From an uncultured Christensenella sp. (GTDB taxonomy: Bacteria; Bacillota; Clostridia; Christensenellales; Pumilibacteraceae), in the NCBI GenBank assembly GCA_910578545.1, contig CAJTPT010000004.1, positions 1-64,000 of the forward strand: DNA of 64,000 nucleotides. The letters run 5' to 3'. Each line of letters starts with the position of its first letter. Positions within the stretch are counted from its first letter, which is position 1. The notes under the pieces were generated by a model. That model had not been told where the DNA came from and ran no database searches. It worked only from the letters and a program-made list of their open reading frames with translations. Position numbers and translations under genes: made by a program. Shown piece by piece: positions 15,677 through 23,817 of the stretch.

Positions 15677-15800
15677 TTTGACGTATACAATTTGTACAGC
15701 GCGACGGACACGGCGACGGAAAGGTTTAGGCTGTCGACTTTATTGGACTGCTCTATCCCGACTGCGTTGTACTTGCTATATTCTTCCGGCAATCCCGAGG
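15673..15800 (-). pseudogene. 3' fragment of the RNA methyltransferase gene (duplication remnant)
   Basis: About 40 codons read GLPEEYSKYNAVGIEQSNKV, then DSLNLSVAVSVALYKLYTSN and a stop at 15673-15675. This copies the last residues of the intact methyltransferase at 16333-17046 with roughly 90 percent nucleotide identity by eye. It joins abruptly at about 15793-15799 to a fragment of rqcH that runs in the opposite direction. Confidence 0.85.
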
Positions 15801-15912
15801 GTCGCAAAACGTTGCGGTAGACTACACGCTTATCAAATTCGTCTATCCCCACGGCGGCGGCAGAGTGGACTACAAGGAATACAAAACGGTTTACGTAAAC
15901 CCCAAGCAGTAA
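15796..15912 (+). pseudogene. 3' fragment of rqcH (duplication remnant)
   Basis: 39 codons read RGSQNVAVDYTLIKFVYPHG, then GGRVDYKEYKTVYVNPKQ and stop, a diverged copy of the C-terminus of RqcH (14033-14149). With the adjoining methyltransferase fragment it forms the novel joint expected of a tandem duplication. Confidence 0.88.
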
Positions 15913-15929
15913 TGAATTTAACAATAATA

Positions 15930-15957
15930 AAAAATCCACTCATACGAGTGGATTTTT
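15930..15957. terminator. Rho-independent terminator
   Basis: AAAATCCACTC-ATAC-GAGTGGATTTTT. It follows the rqcH fragment and differs in sequence from the terminator after the intact rqcH. Confidence 0.85.
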
Positions 15958-16011
15958 AATATTATCTCTTTAACTGTTTTTGCCGCCGACATTATTCATA
16001 CGTTTGGCACG

Positions 16012-16227
16012 TTACTTTTTATCGTTCAACCACTGATTGACTATTATAAGCACAATCGCATAAACGACGTCGATATTGATAAATATGGCAATAACCGAAG
16101 TCATGTACACGTCCATGCTTGGGGCGTTTAACGCGTCGTCGCTAAACCTGCATATCAAAACAACAACCACTTCGATAACCACAAGTAGCGCCGCGATTAT
16201 TAATTCTATCAATGCTCTCTTTTTCAT
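16012..16227 (-). CDS. Small two-helix membrane protein
   Basis: 71 residues: basic start MKKRALIELI, transmembrane helix 1 (about 8-27), a short polar loop with FSDDALNAPSMD, transmembrane helix 2 (about 43-63), and a charged end WLNDKK. I do not recognise a family. It lies in the segment that corresponds, in the duplication model, to the right-hand copy of the rqcH-methyltransferase interval. The upstream bases contain GAGAAC rather than a strong ribosome-binding site. Confidence 0.6.
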   Translation of the reverse strand: MKKRALIELIIAALLVVIEVVVVLICRFSDDALNAPSMDVYMTSVIAIFINIDVVYAIVLIIVNQWLNDKK

Positions 16228-16332
16228 TGCCGTTCTCCAATAGCTTTATTTTTTTGTTCACAGTATGCAACCATAGCTTGCATACGCACTATATTGCAAT
16301 TATATCACATCTTCTTTGCCCTGTAAACTAAT

Positions 16333-17046
16333 TTAGATGTATTCATTACTAACATAAAGCTTATATAGCGCGACGGACACTGCGACGGAAAGGTTTAGGC
16401 TGTCGACCTTGCTTGACTGCTCAATCCTGACGGCGTTGTACTTGCTATATTCTTCGGGCAAGCCCGTTGCTTCGTTGCCGAAAACAAGAGAGTATTTTTT
16501 GCTATTATCGAAGCGTGCCTTACCGAACGGATTGCCGCATAACATAAACGGCATAATCGTTCTGTCGCCGAATTTGGCTAAGTACTGCTCGAACGAGTCA
16601 AAGCACTCTACGTTTATATCAAACAACGCGCCCATGCTCGCCCGCACCGTTTTGGGGTCGAAGCAGTCGACGGCGGGGCGAATGATAACGAGGTCGGCGC
16701 AGTCGAACGCCGCGATATCGCGCATTATCGTGCCGAGGTTTCCGCTGTTGGACGGATTTACGAGCACAACGTGGTGACGGTCAGCGCTCGTTTGGGATCC
16801 AAATTTTTGGAACTCGCCTATCACGTAGCAGTTCTCTTTGGGGCTTAGTATATTAAACGCCTTTTCGCCCTCGACGATAGGCACGTTGAGAGCACGCGCT
16901 TTTTGTACAACTTCCTGCACGTTGGACTTGGGCGATACGTAAACCGCCCTTGCGCAATTACCGCGCTTATTGAGTAATTCCATTGTGACGGTCGCGCCGA
17001 GTGCGTACGATACACCGTCCGTTTTTTTGTATTTTTTTACCGACAT
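16333..17046 (-). CDS. TrmH/SpoU-family RNA 2'-O-methyltransferase
   Basis: 237 residues. The three SPOUT motifs are present: VLVNPSNSGNLGTIMRDIAA (motif 1), YSLVFGNEATGLPEEY (motif 2) and VDSLNLSVAVSVALYKL (motif 3), which together build the trefoil knot binding S-adenosylmethionine. An N-terminal ~90-residue domain with AVYVSPKSN and a KARALNVPIVEGEKAF segment resembles the RNA-binding domain of RlmB-like enzymes. It probably methylates ribose in tRNA or 23S rRNA; the exact target cannot be read off. A 3' fragment of this gene is duplicated at 15673-15800. Confidence 0.9.
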   Translation of the reverse strand: MSVKKYKKTDGVSYALGATVTMELLNKRGNCARAVYVSPKSNVQEVVQKARALNVPIVEGEKAFNILSPKENCYVIGEFQKFGSQTSADRHHVVLVNPSNSGNLGTIMRDIAAFDCADLVIIRPAVDCFDPKTVRASMGALFDINVECFDSFEQYLAKFGDRTIMPFMLCGNPFGKARFDNSKKYSLVFGNEATGLPEEYSKYNAVRIEQSSKVDSLNLSVAVSVALYKLYVSNEYI

Positions 17047-17120
17047 ACGCCTTTATCCACCGCAAGCGGTTCACTTCTCCCCAAAGGGAAGGTTTCCATT
17101 CGATTTAGTTTTGCTACGTG

Positions 17121-17153
17121 TTCGTGAGATCCTTCGCATTCGCTCAGGATGAC
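17121..17153. repeat. Dispersed intergenic repeat (GAGATCCTTCGc...CAGGATGACA)
   Basis: TTCGTGAGATCCTTCGCATT then CGCTCAGGATGACA: the clearest copy of the short imperfect palindrome also seen at 8803, 29814 and 56797-56912. Confidence 0.65.
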
Positions 17154-17183
17154 AAAAAATGAATGCGCAATCTGCTTTCAAAC

Positions 17184-17210
17184 AAAAAACCGCGCAAATC
17201 ATTTGCGCGG
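17184..17210 (-). terminator. Terminator of the small membrane protein gene at 17225
   Basis: On the minus strand CCGCGCAAAT and ATTTGCGCGG pair around a G/A-rich turn and are followed by six T. Confidence 0.85.
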
Positions 17211-17224
17211 CATTAGTTATTGAT

Positions 17225-17542
17225 TTACGCGACTATTGTCCAAACCATTCCGAAAACGGCGAGAGCAAAAAGCACACCCATAATCACAAGGTTGATTATC
17301 GCCGACTTATAAGCGGGATCTCTGTGATTGATCTTGGAAAACAAAACCAAGCAGCATCTTACTATCGACATTGCCGCGCCGACTGCGTAGCAGATAAAGC
17401 CCGCAAGCAGTACCGCGTCGAGATTGAAAAGCCCGACGATCAAAAGTATAACGCCGACGAGCATGACAAGGTCGCAAACCTGGCGCAATCCGAACGGTGT
17501 GAAATATCTGACGAAAATGTTTTGTTTTTTCTTAGTGCTCAT
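17225..17542 (-). CDS. Small three-helix membrane protein
   Basis: 105 residues: a basic N-terminus (MSTKKKQNIFVRYFTPFGLR), then hydrophobic helices at about 23-42, 44-66 and 82-104 separated by short polar turns (SKINHRDPAYKSA). No signature motif is visible and I do not recognise the family. It lies 39 bases after another small membrane protein gene in the same direction, so the pair is probably co-transcribed. It ends in a strong terminator. Confidence 0.7.
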   Translation of the reverse strand: MSTKKKQNIFVRYFTPFGLRQVCDLVMLVGVILLIVGLFNLDAVLLAGFICYAVGAAMSIVRCCLVLFSKINHRDPAYKSAIINLVIMGVLFALAVFGMVWTIVA

Positions 17543-17581
17543 AAAACCAATTACCTTTTGCTTGATTAATTTACAATCGGC

Positions 17582-17929
17582 TTAATAAAACCGTATCAAT
17601 CCTATTATGCTCGAAACGAGTCCGAATACTACAAGCAAGACAAAAATTATCCAAAGCACAAACCATGCGGTGCTCTTGTGGCGTGCCGTGTTGTACGACA
17701 GCGCGCACGGCACAAACATGCCGAGTGCAAAGCACAGGGTTTGTACCCAATGGCAAACTCTGTTGACCCATTCCCAATCAAAGAAGTTTAAAAAGCCCGA
17801 TACCGCCATTGCGATACCTATAGCGATTACCACCCAAAACGAAAACTTGCTGAGCGAGAAAGAGCCGCGCGAGCTTGTTCTGGTCGTTCTGGTATGCGTC
17901 GTCTTTTGGTTTTTGTTGTTGTCTGCCAT
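17582..17929 (-). CDS. Small membrane protein with charged N-terminal tail
   Basis: 115 residues. Residues 1-28 are polar and Thr/Arg/Ser-rich (KTTHTRTTRTSSRGS), followed by three hydrophobic helices (about 30-48, 62-80, 88-112). Aromatic residues cluster in the loop (FFDWEWVNRVCHW). No recognised family. Immediate upstream neighbour of the similar-sized 17225 gene; both may form a small membrane complex, which is inference from position only. Confidence 0.65.
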   Translation of the reverse strand: MADNNKNQKTTHTRTTRTSSRGSFSLSKFSFWVVIAIGIAMAVSGFLNFFDWEWVNRVCHWVQTLCFALGMFVPCALSYNTARHKSTAWFVLWIIFVLLVVFGLVSSIIGLIRFY

Positions 17930-18093
17930 AATATTATTTACAGCTCCTTATAGAATAACCTATTTACGTATCTTATATATTATCACTTCCGCAAAGGTTT
18001 GTCAACTCATTCTTACTTCTTTTGAAAAAAGATAAGCCAATAAAACCTTACATGAATTATTTAGTTGTTTTATTTTGCTCAGCCATTCTTTAT

Positions 18094-19449
18094 TTATTTT
18101 TTCTGCGCTATGCCCACGAAATCCGTTTCGCAATACCAAAAATTATCGTCGCCGAACTTATTTTCAAGCTTATCCAACGCGTAATCCATTGCGTCCAACT
18201 CATTGCGTTTTTCCATATTATACGGGTCGGCGTCCAACGCGTTTTTCAAGTAATTGCGGCGATATGCAAATCGTTCCAAAAACACGTCGTAGCGTTCGTC
18301 AAGATTCAAACCGGACAAATCCTTGATATAGCTCATCATCTTTACGTTTTTATAACCCGAACTAATCAACTGCGAATAGATTTTTCGACCGTTGAGTCGG
18401 TCGGATATACCGTCCACGCTAAGGTGCATTCCCACCACCTTGCCTATAAGTCCGTCGTCGTTACAGCATAATATAGACCCGTCGTCCGACCCGCGTATAA
18501 TGATATACCCGTCCGAGGATAAATACCTGCGCGCGCGGCGCAAAAACTTGTTGGGATTTTTAAGATGATGTATAACAAGCGAGGAAAAGATGACGTCAAA
18601 CTTTTGTATGCCGTGTTTATCCATCAACGCTTCCAACTCGTCGTCGAAATTCTCGTCCTCGAGATTGATTTTTTCGTAAAAAATATTATCGTCATGATTA
18701 TGTTCTCTCGCGTATTCCAGGCACTTATCGGACACGTCTACCGCCAATACCTTTGCCGAATCCAATTTTGAAAACCTATCATGCGTAACGTAACCGTAAG
18801 CGCAACCCGCGTCTAATATCCGCAAATCGGTTTTGTTCAGTTTGTTGATAACGTATTCGATAGCGGGCATGTCGGCGGCGCGTGTATTTTTTGCCTGAAT
18901 TTTAAGCCGTTTAAATTCCTTATTTGCAGCGGGGTCGTACGAAGATACCGTTTTACCCGTGACGAGTGATTTCTCGCCCGACGACGGGATAGCCGCATTT
19001 TTCGCGGCGGACTTAGCCAAGTAGTTTTCCACAAACGCAACTACCGTTGCGACGTCGGTTGCGCCTATCTGAAACGTTTCGTAACCGCGCAACGACCGCG
19101 GAACGTCCGTACCGACCACGTTTTGCATATACGGCACAATTACCGCATTCTTTTTTCGCCCAGAAAGGATATCGTCGTGAAACGATTCACGCTCGTACGC
19201 TACCCAACGCGATTTCAGATACTCCGCGTCGGTCGCGATTACGATCAAAACCCTCGCTTGATCCAACGCCGACTCGATAGCCTCTTTATACGCCGCTTCC
19301 CCGAATTCAAACAACCGCGTGTTGCTGTAAAACGCGTGTATATTTTTTTCATCCAACTCCTTAAATAATTCCCCTGCAATCACGCTGTCCTGCGTAGGTC
19401 GGCCGTTTTCATCGCTGTTTTTAAAAGAAATAAATACGTCGTAATTCAT
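18094..19449 (-). CDS. TIR domain fused to a SAM-dependent methyltransferase
   Basis: 451 residues in one frame. Residues 1-145 form a TIR domain: strand A YDVFISFK, the SNTRLFEFGEAAY box 2 region, LIVIATDAEY, and SRWVAYERESF, in which Glu86 occupies the place of the catalytic glutamate of NAD-cleaving TIRs. A Lys/Ser linker follows. Residues about 175-345 form a class I methyltransferase: motif I ILDAGCAYGYVT (211-222), the acidic VLAVDVS (234-240) and motif IV FDVIFSSLVIHHL (284-296). The last ~100 residues are helical and unassigned. AAAGGAGG seven bases upstream sets the start, with a TATAAT at 19475-19480. TIR domains in bacteria act in anti-phage NAD depletion or signalling. What this fusion does is unknown; no obvious defence partner is adjacent. 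Confidence 0.88.
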   Translation of the reverse strand: MNYDVFISFKNSDENGRPTQDSVIAGELFKELDEKNIHAFYSNTRLFEFGEAAYKEAIESALDQARVLIVIATDAEYLKSRWVAYERESFHDDILSGRKKNAVIVPYMQNVVGTDVPRSLRGYETFQIGATDVATVVAFVENYLAKSAAKNAAIPSSGEKSLVTGKTVSSYDPAANKEFKRLKIQAKNTRAADMPAIEYVINKLNKTDLRILDAGCAYGYVTHDRFSKLDSAKVLAVDVSDKCLEYAREHNHDDNIFYEKINLEDENFDDELEALMDKHGIQKFDVIFSSLVIHHLKNPNKFLRRARRYLSSDGYIIIRGSDDGSILCCNDDGLIGKVVGMHLSVDGISDRLNGRKIYSQLISSGYKNVKMMSYIKDLSGLNLDERYDVFLERFAYRRNYLKNALDADPYNMEKRNELDAMDYALDKLENKFGDDNFWYCETDFVGIAQKK

Positions 19450-19504
19450 AAGTTCCTCCTTTACGTTTGGCTAAATTATATCCGCATAACCGCGCGGCAA
19501 TTAT

Positions 19505-20401
19505 CTAACGCTTTGCGCGAAGCGACACAAGCACGTTCAAAAAATCAGACGGCTCTTCGGCGGTAAACGATATACGCTCGCCCGTTCGCGGATGATAGAA
19601 CTCGAGCGTTCTCGAATGCAGTAATTGCCCCGCCGCGCCGAGCTTGCTTCCGCCGTAAACGGGGTCGCACGATACGGGATGATGCAGGTATGCAGAGTGC
19701 ACGCGTATTTGGTGCGTACGCCCCGTGCACAGCTCGAACTCGACGTAGCAGTTGTTTTTAAACCGCTCGAGCACGTTGTATTTGGTAACGGCCCTGCGCC
19801 CGTCGCCGACTACGGCCATTTTGAGTCTGTTCTTTTTATCCCTGCCAATCGGCGCGTCAATAACGCCGCTGTCCGATTTTAGGTTGCCGTCGAGCACTGC
19901 GCGGTACAGCTTTTTAACCGTATGCTCGGCAAACTGACCGCTAAGCTTTGCGTGCGCAAAATCGGTCTTGGCAATCACCATAAGCCCCGTGGTATCCTTG
20001 TCCAGTCTATGTACTATCCCCGCGCGAACGCTGCCGTTTGCCGTAGACAGTCCGCTTCCGTAGCGAAAAACAAGAGCATTAACCAGCGTCCCGCCGAGGT
20101 TTCCCGCACCGGGATGTACCACAAGATTGCGCTGTTTATTTATTACGGCGACTTCTCCGTCCTCGTACACGACGTCGAGCGGTATGTCTTCGGGCGTCAA
20201 ATCGACCGCCTCCGCCATGTCCTCGAACGAAACGCTGTCGCCGGTCTTAACCGTTTGTCCCGCTTTAAATGCCTGTACTCCGCCTATAAAAACCTTGCCG
20301 TCGTCGATAAGCTTTTTTATGTGCGAACGCGAAAGCTCCGTTTCGTCTGTCAAAAAAACGTCCAAGCGTATTCCGCCGTCGGTACAGTACAACGTAGTCA
20401 T
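19505..20401 (-). CDS. RluD-family pseudouridine synthase
   Basis: 298 residues. An N-terminal S4 RNA-binding domain (RLDVFLTDETELSRSHIKKL, ...VQAFKAGQTVKTGDSV) precedes the catalytic domain. The catalytic Asp lies in GIVHRLDKDTTGLMVIAKT; the substrate loop has GRTHQIRVHSAYLHHPVSCD. Enzymes of this family make pseudouridines in 23S rRNA helix 69 (RluD) or related sites. It is the last gene of the yggS-sepF-lspA operon and its start overlaps the lspA stop by one base (TAATG), the order lspA-rluD being common in Firmicutes. Confidence 0.95.
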   Translation of the reverse strand: MTTLYCTDGGIRLDVFLTDETELSRSHIKKLIDDGKVFIGGVQAFKAGQTVKTGDSVSFEDMAEAVDLTPEDIPLDVVYEDGEVAVINKQRNLVVHPGAGNLGGTLVNALVFRYGSGLSTANGSVRAGIVHRLDKDTTGLMVIAKTDFAHAKLSGQFAEHTVKKLYRAVLDGNLKSDSGVIDAPIGRDKKNRLKMAVVGDGRRAVTKYNVLERFKNNCYVEFELCTGRTHQIRVHSAYLHHPVSCDPVYGGSKLGAAGQLLHSRTLEFYHPRTGERISFTAEEPSDFLNVLVSLRAKR

Positions 20402-21234
20402 TAAAGCGCGTCACCCCCGATATCTTTTGTATCGGAATCGATTTGTTGCGATAACGGCTCGTCGTCGATTGCCGCCGTTTCGGAATCGTTACTTATATCT
20501 GCGGCGACGTCCTCTTGCGGCATTTCGCCGTTATCGGAAGGATCCGCGTTGACGTTCTCTTGAACGTCGGGCGCCTGTTCGCCGTTTTCCGGATCGACGC
20601 GAGTTACCTCGCCTGATATATCGCCCTCTTTACCGAGCTTTTTCTTGTCATTGTCGCGGTACAAGAATATGAAGTAAACCACGATTAAGCATACGCCGGT
20701 AATAAGCGCAACGTCCGCTATATTAAAAATATACGGCCACGTCTTGCTTCCGCTAATCGTCATGCCGAGGTATACAAACTCAATAAAATCACGCACGTAG
20801 CCGAGTGCCATGCGGTCTATGCAATTACCCATTGCCCCAGCCACAAACAGCGCAATGGCTATGCGGAAGACCCTGCTCTTGCCCTTTTGCCTTATGAGTA
20901 CGAGAATAAACGCAACCGACGCGGCAACGGCAAAAACACAAAAGAATATGCGCGCGCCCAAATCGGTCATAATACTGCTTAGCCAGCTCGAGCCAAACGC
21001 CGCATTGTAGTTGTGCACCTTGTGCGCGTTAAAAACGTACGGTATCAACGTTACAACCTCATGATATTCCATGAAGTTTTCCACAAGCGATTTGGACACC
21101 AAGTCAATCACAAAAACGGAAAGCATAACTATCCATTCCATTTTTGCGACCTTGAGGTACTTCCAAACGCGTACCGTAGTCCTCTTTATAAAAGCCCAAA
21201 ACTGTTTGACTTTTTTTGTAAACGCGTTTTCCAA
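20401..21234 (-). CDS. lspA: Lipoprotein signal peptidase LspA with acidic C-terminal extension
   Basis: 277 residues, against about 160 for typical LspA. The N-terminal ~35 residues are a basic cytosolic lead. Four transmembrane helices follow with both catalytic Asp motifs: GAMGNCIDRMALGYVRDFIE and YIFNIADVALITG. The NYNAAFGSSW segment matches the conserved NxGAAF region. Residues beyond about 190 form an unusual, very acidic, low-complexity cytosolic tail (PENGEQAPDVQENVNADPSD and similar). LspA cleaves prolipoprotein signal peptides after lipidation; the window encodes several lipoproteins. The gene starts one base after sepF. Confidence 0.95.
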   Translation of the reverse strand: MENAFTKKVKQFWAFIKRTTVRVWKYLKVAKMEWIVMLSVFVIDLVSKSLVENFMEYHEVVTLIPYVFNAHKVHNYNAAFGSSWLSSIMTDLGARIFFCVFAVAASVAFILVLIRQKGKSRVFRIAIALFVAGAMGNCIDRMALGYVRDFIEFVYLGMTISGSKTWPYIFNIADVALITGVCLIVVYFIFLYRDNDKKKLGKEGDISGEVTRVDPENGEQAPDVQENVNADPSDNGEMPQEDVAADISNDSETAAIDDEPLSQQIDSDTKDIGGDAL

Positions 21235-21235
21235 A

Positions 21236-21847
21236 CTAATCTTCTTTCTCCGGTTTGAGTACGTCCATAGTATCGGGCGTTATCAAAAACAAATTGCGTC
21301 TTACGGTTATTACCCTGTCGCCGAGCGCGTACGCCGCGCCCGACGTAAAGTCCATTAGCCGCTGCGCTTCGGGCGAATCGGATATAGGATCCAAATCGAC
21401 GAGCGCGGGCTCGCCACGCCTGAGGTACGCTATAAGCTGTTCCACGTCGGCAGTGGTACGAGGGTGATATATCACAAAGTTCTGATTGAGCTGCGGCGGA
21501 ATGTACTGATCGGTAGTGGGCAGAGGTTTGGCTTGCGGCTGTTGCGGCTGCGCCCCGCCCACAGTGCGCACGAGCTGAGTGGGATTGCTGAGGCTCTGCT
21601 CGGTACGTCGTGCCGCCTGCGACATGGGCTGTTGCGGCGGTATAAAGCCGCCGTTACCGCTTTGCGCAGGCTGAGTGTAATGCACGTCGAAAGACTGCTG
21701 AGGGGCGGCCGAACCGTAACCTTGCGGTGTAGGGCGCGCGCCGAGGTAGTTGCCCTGCGCGTCGTGAGTGTCCTCGAAATACTCGAGCCCGCCGTTGTAA
21801 TTGCTTGAGTGCCGCAAAAAGTTTTCAAAAAAATCGTCGTTTGCCAT
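21236..21847 (-). CDS. sepF: SepF cell-division protein
   Basis: 203 residues. A long Gln/Pro/Gly-rich linker separates a short amphipathic N-terminus (FFENFLRHSSNYNGG) from the C-terminal SepF domain (about 120-195): FVIYHPRTTADVEQLIAYLR, GEPALVDLDPISDSPEAQRL, MDFTSGAAYALGDRVITVRR, NLFLITPDTMDV. In Gram-positives SepF tethers FtsZ to the membrane and shapes septal rings. It lies between yggS and lspA, the usual Firmicute order, 14 bases after yggS. Confidence 0.95.
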   Translation of the reverse strand: MANDDFFENFLRHSSNYNGGLEYFEDTHDAQGNYLGARPTPQGYGSAAPQQSFDVHYTQPAQSGNGGFIPPQQPMSQAARRTEQSLSNPTQLVRTVGGAQPQQPQAKPLPTTDQYIPPQLNQNFVIYHPRTTADVEQLIAYLRRGEPALVDLDPISDSPEAQRLMDFTSGAAYALGDRVITVRRNLFLITPDTMDVLKPEKED

Positions 21848-21861
21848 TTGAAAATTTCCTC

Positions 21862-22524
21862 TCAGTTTCTTCTGCCGAATATTGCCGTACCGATCCGAAC
21901 CATGTTGCTACCGAACGCTACGGCGCGCTCGTAGTCATTGCTCATTCCTACGGATAGGATTTCAAAGTATTGTCTGCCGCGGGCAAGCCGCTCGTAAAGA
22001 TTGCGAATATCTCGGTAAACGTTATCGCCCGCATCTCTCGGCGGCACGGACATAAGTCCGCAAAGCCTGACGCCGTCAAGCCCGTCGACGTGCGAGCAAA
22101 GCTCTTCCGCGCTATCGGCAGCCGCGCCCGTCTTACTGCTTTCGCCCGCGACGTTGACCTCGACAAGCACGTCCTGAACGACCCCGCGATTTTTAGCCAA
22201 GCGGTCTATTTCACGCGCGAGAGATAGGCTGTTTACCGACTGAATGAGCGCAATGTTGCCGACGAGGTACTTTGCCTTGTTGGTCTGTAACGTGCCGATA
22301 AAGTGCCATTGCGCGCCCGACACGCCGTCGCGTTTAATCAAATACTCTTGCACGCGGTTTTCGCCTATATCGATTATACCGCAATCCAACGCTACCGATA
22401 CCGACTCCGGCGGCACGGTTTTGGTTGCCGCAACGATACGCACTTTACTTTTCGCGCCCGCCGTTACGGCGTCTATTCGCGAGAGAACGTGTTGAATATT
22501 GCGTTCGATTTCGGTCTTTTCCAC
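21862..22524 (-). CDS. yggS: YggS/PLPBP-family pyridoxal phosphate homeostasis protein
   Basis: 221 residues from GTG 22524. I chose this start because a perfect promoter (TTGACA/TATAAT) covers the region of the further-upstream ATG at 22572, and GGCGG sits seven bases before the GTG. The fold-type III PLP-binding barrel shows VRIVAATKTVPPE (Lys that binds PLP), DIGENRVQEYLIKR, WHFIGTLQTNKAKYL, GLMSVPPRD and LSVGMSNDYERAVAFGSNMVRIGTAIFG. The protein buffers PLP rather than catalysing a reaction. It leads the yggS-sepF-lspA-rluD operon. Confidence 0.94.
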   Translation of the reverse strand: MEKTEIERNIQHVLSRIDAVTAGAKSKVRIVAATKTVPPESVSVALDCGIIDIGENRVQEYLIKRDGVSGAQWHFIGTLQTNKAKYLVGNIALIQSVNSLSLAREIDRLAKNRGVVQDVLVEVNVAGESSKTGAAADSAEELCSHVDGLDGVRLCGLMSVPPRDAGDNVYRDIRNLYERLARGRQYFEILSVGMSNDYERAVAFGSNMVRIGTAIFGRRN

Positions 22525-22543
22525 ACTATATACCGCCAAGATA

Positions 22544-22572
22544 ATTATACTACATTTTATGTGGGATGTCAA
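22544..22572 (-). promoter_or_regulatory. Consensus promoter of the yggS-sepF-lspA-rluD operon
   Basis: Minus-strand TTGACA (22567-22572), 17-base spacer, TATAAT (22544-22549). Transcription near 22537 gives a short 13-base leader to the GTG. Confidence 0.9.
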
Positions 22573-22614
22573 CTCATGTAGGACACTTTAATAAGCGCGA
22601 TTATTCGGCTTTTT

Positions 22615-23733
22615 TCAGTTCTTTTTTCCGTGAACGTCGACTACGACAAACTCCGAAAAGCAACCCGTTTTAAACTTGATTTCCCAATCTGAAATTCCCG
22701 ACGTAACGACAAAGTTTGTATTACCGCGCTTTTCCGAGCCGTACGTTCTATCGTTGAGTCCGAACAAATCGCTTATTAATCCTATGGGCGCCATCTGCCC
22801 GCCGTGCGTGTGTCCGCCGAGCACTAAATCGACGGAAGAGACGCTCTCGTTTTTGTAATCGGTCGGTTGATGGTTTAGCACGACCGCGTACTTCGTTTTG
22901 TCCAAGTCCGCCGTAAGCGCGGATATTTCCGCTCTATCTTTTTCGGACGCGTCCGCTCTGCCTATTACGTAAAATCTGTCGTTGATAAGAACAGCTTCGT
23001 CTTCCAAAACGGTAACGCCGTTGCCGGTCAGATTATCCACAAGATCCGACACCGTAAAACCGCGAAGCGCGTTGTCGTAATAACCCTTGTCGTGATTGCC
23101 GAATACGTAAAACACTCCGTATTCAGGCGTGAGCGTGCCTAGCGATTTGCACGCCGCAATCATGTTTTCGCGCGTCGTTTCATCATCCACAAAATCACCC
23201 GAGATAACGACGATATCGGGATCGTATTCGTTCATACGCTTGCAATACTCGGCGAGTCCTTCCCCGTCAAAGGTAGCGCCTACGTGCGAATCGGCAAAAA
23301 GTATAATCCTAAGTTCCCCCACGTACTTATCGGTGTACATATCGTAGCGCGTGACGTACACGTTGTTAGCAAGCACAAACCCTACAGTCAAATATACAAA
23401 TGTAGCGACAACGGCAAGCGCCGCGGCAAAGTTGTACTTAAAGCCCTTTTTTCGTATCTTTTTGATTATAAAAAACAACAGGTCGGAAAGCAACCAAAAC
23501 AGCGCTAAGTGAACGACGATTATTATCGCGTTCATATAGCCGAGCATAAGCGAAAACATCGTAAAGAAGCATATGACCGCAGTACACGAAGCAAACACGC
23601 GCCACCGCACGTTAGTTCCCCCGACGTTTTTTATCTCGGGCACAAACAAATACACGCGACTGCACAGATACCAAAAGCATGCAATCGCCGCTATAAACAC
23701 CGCGCCGAAAATAACTATCCACATATGCGCCAT
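22615..23733 (-). CDS. Membrane-anchored metallophosphoesterase
   Basis: 372 residues from ATG 23733, preceded by AAAGGAT; a longer frame reaches 23787 but that codon lies within the -35 box. The N-terminal ~140 residues contain four hydrophobic helices. The C-terminal calcineurin-like phosphoesterase domain carries the metal ligands in order: ILFADSHVGATFD (DxH), VVISGDFVDDE (GDxxD), YVFGNHDKGY (GNHD), AVVLNHQPTDY (H) and LVLGGHTHGGQ (GHTH). The active site should face outside. Similar YkuE-like enzymes act on membrane or phospholipid-related substrates; the actual substrate is unknown. A promoter lies 25-55 bases upstream. Confidence 0.9.
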   Translation of the reverse strand: MAHMWIVIFGAVFIAAIACFWYLCSRVYLFVPEIKNVGGTNVRWRVFASCTAVICFFTMFSLMLGYMNAIIIVVHLALFWLLSDLLFFIIKKIRKKGFKYNFAAALAVVATFVYLTVGFVLANNVYVTRYDMYTDKYVGELRIILFADSHVGATFDGEGLAEYCKRMNEYDPDIVVISGDFVDDETTRENMIAACKSLGTLTPEYGVFYVFGNHDKGYYDNALRGFTVSDLVDNLTGNGVTVLEDEAVLINDRFYVIGRADASEKDRAEISALTADLDKTKYAVVLNHQPTDYKNESVSSVDLVLGGHTHGGQMAPIGLISDLFGLNDRTYGSEKRGNTNFVVTSGISDWEIKFKTGCFSEFVVVDVHGKKN

Positions 23734-23758
23734 ATCCTTTACGATAGACTGTATATTT

Positions 23759-23787
23759 ATGTTAACATATTGCGCGCGCACTGTCAA
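23759..23787 (-). promoter_or_regulatory. Promoter of the metallophosphoesterase gene
   Basis: Minus-strand TTGACA (23782-23787), 17-base spacer, TAACAT (23759-23764). Confidence 0.8.
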
Positions 23788-23817
23788 TCGGATATTACGT
23801 TAAGCCCAATATTACGT

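Noticed and set aside
15678..15959. Short open frames across 15.68-15.96 kb as possible novel genes
   Set aside because: The sequence is explained by two fused 3' fragments of rqcH and the methyltransferase gene; the frames are by-products.
18094..19449. The TIR-methyltransferase gene and downstream small membrane proteins as one defence operon
   Set aside because: The small genes lie more than 160 bases downstream, show no effector or sensor motifs, and have separate spacing; a shared system is not supported by the sequence.
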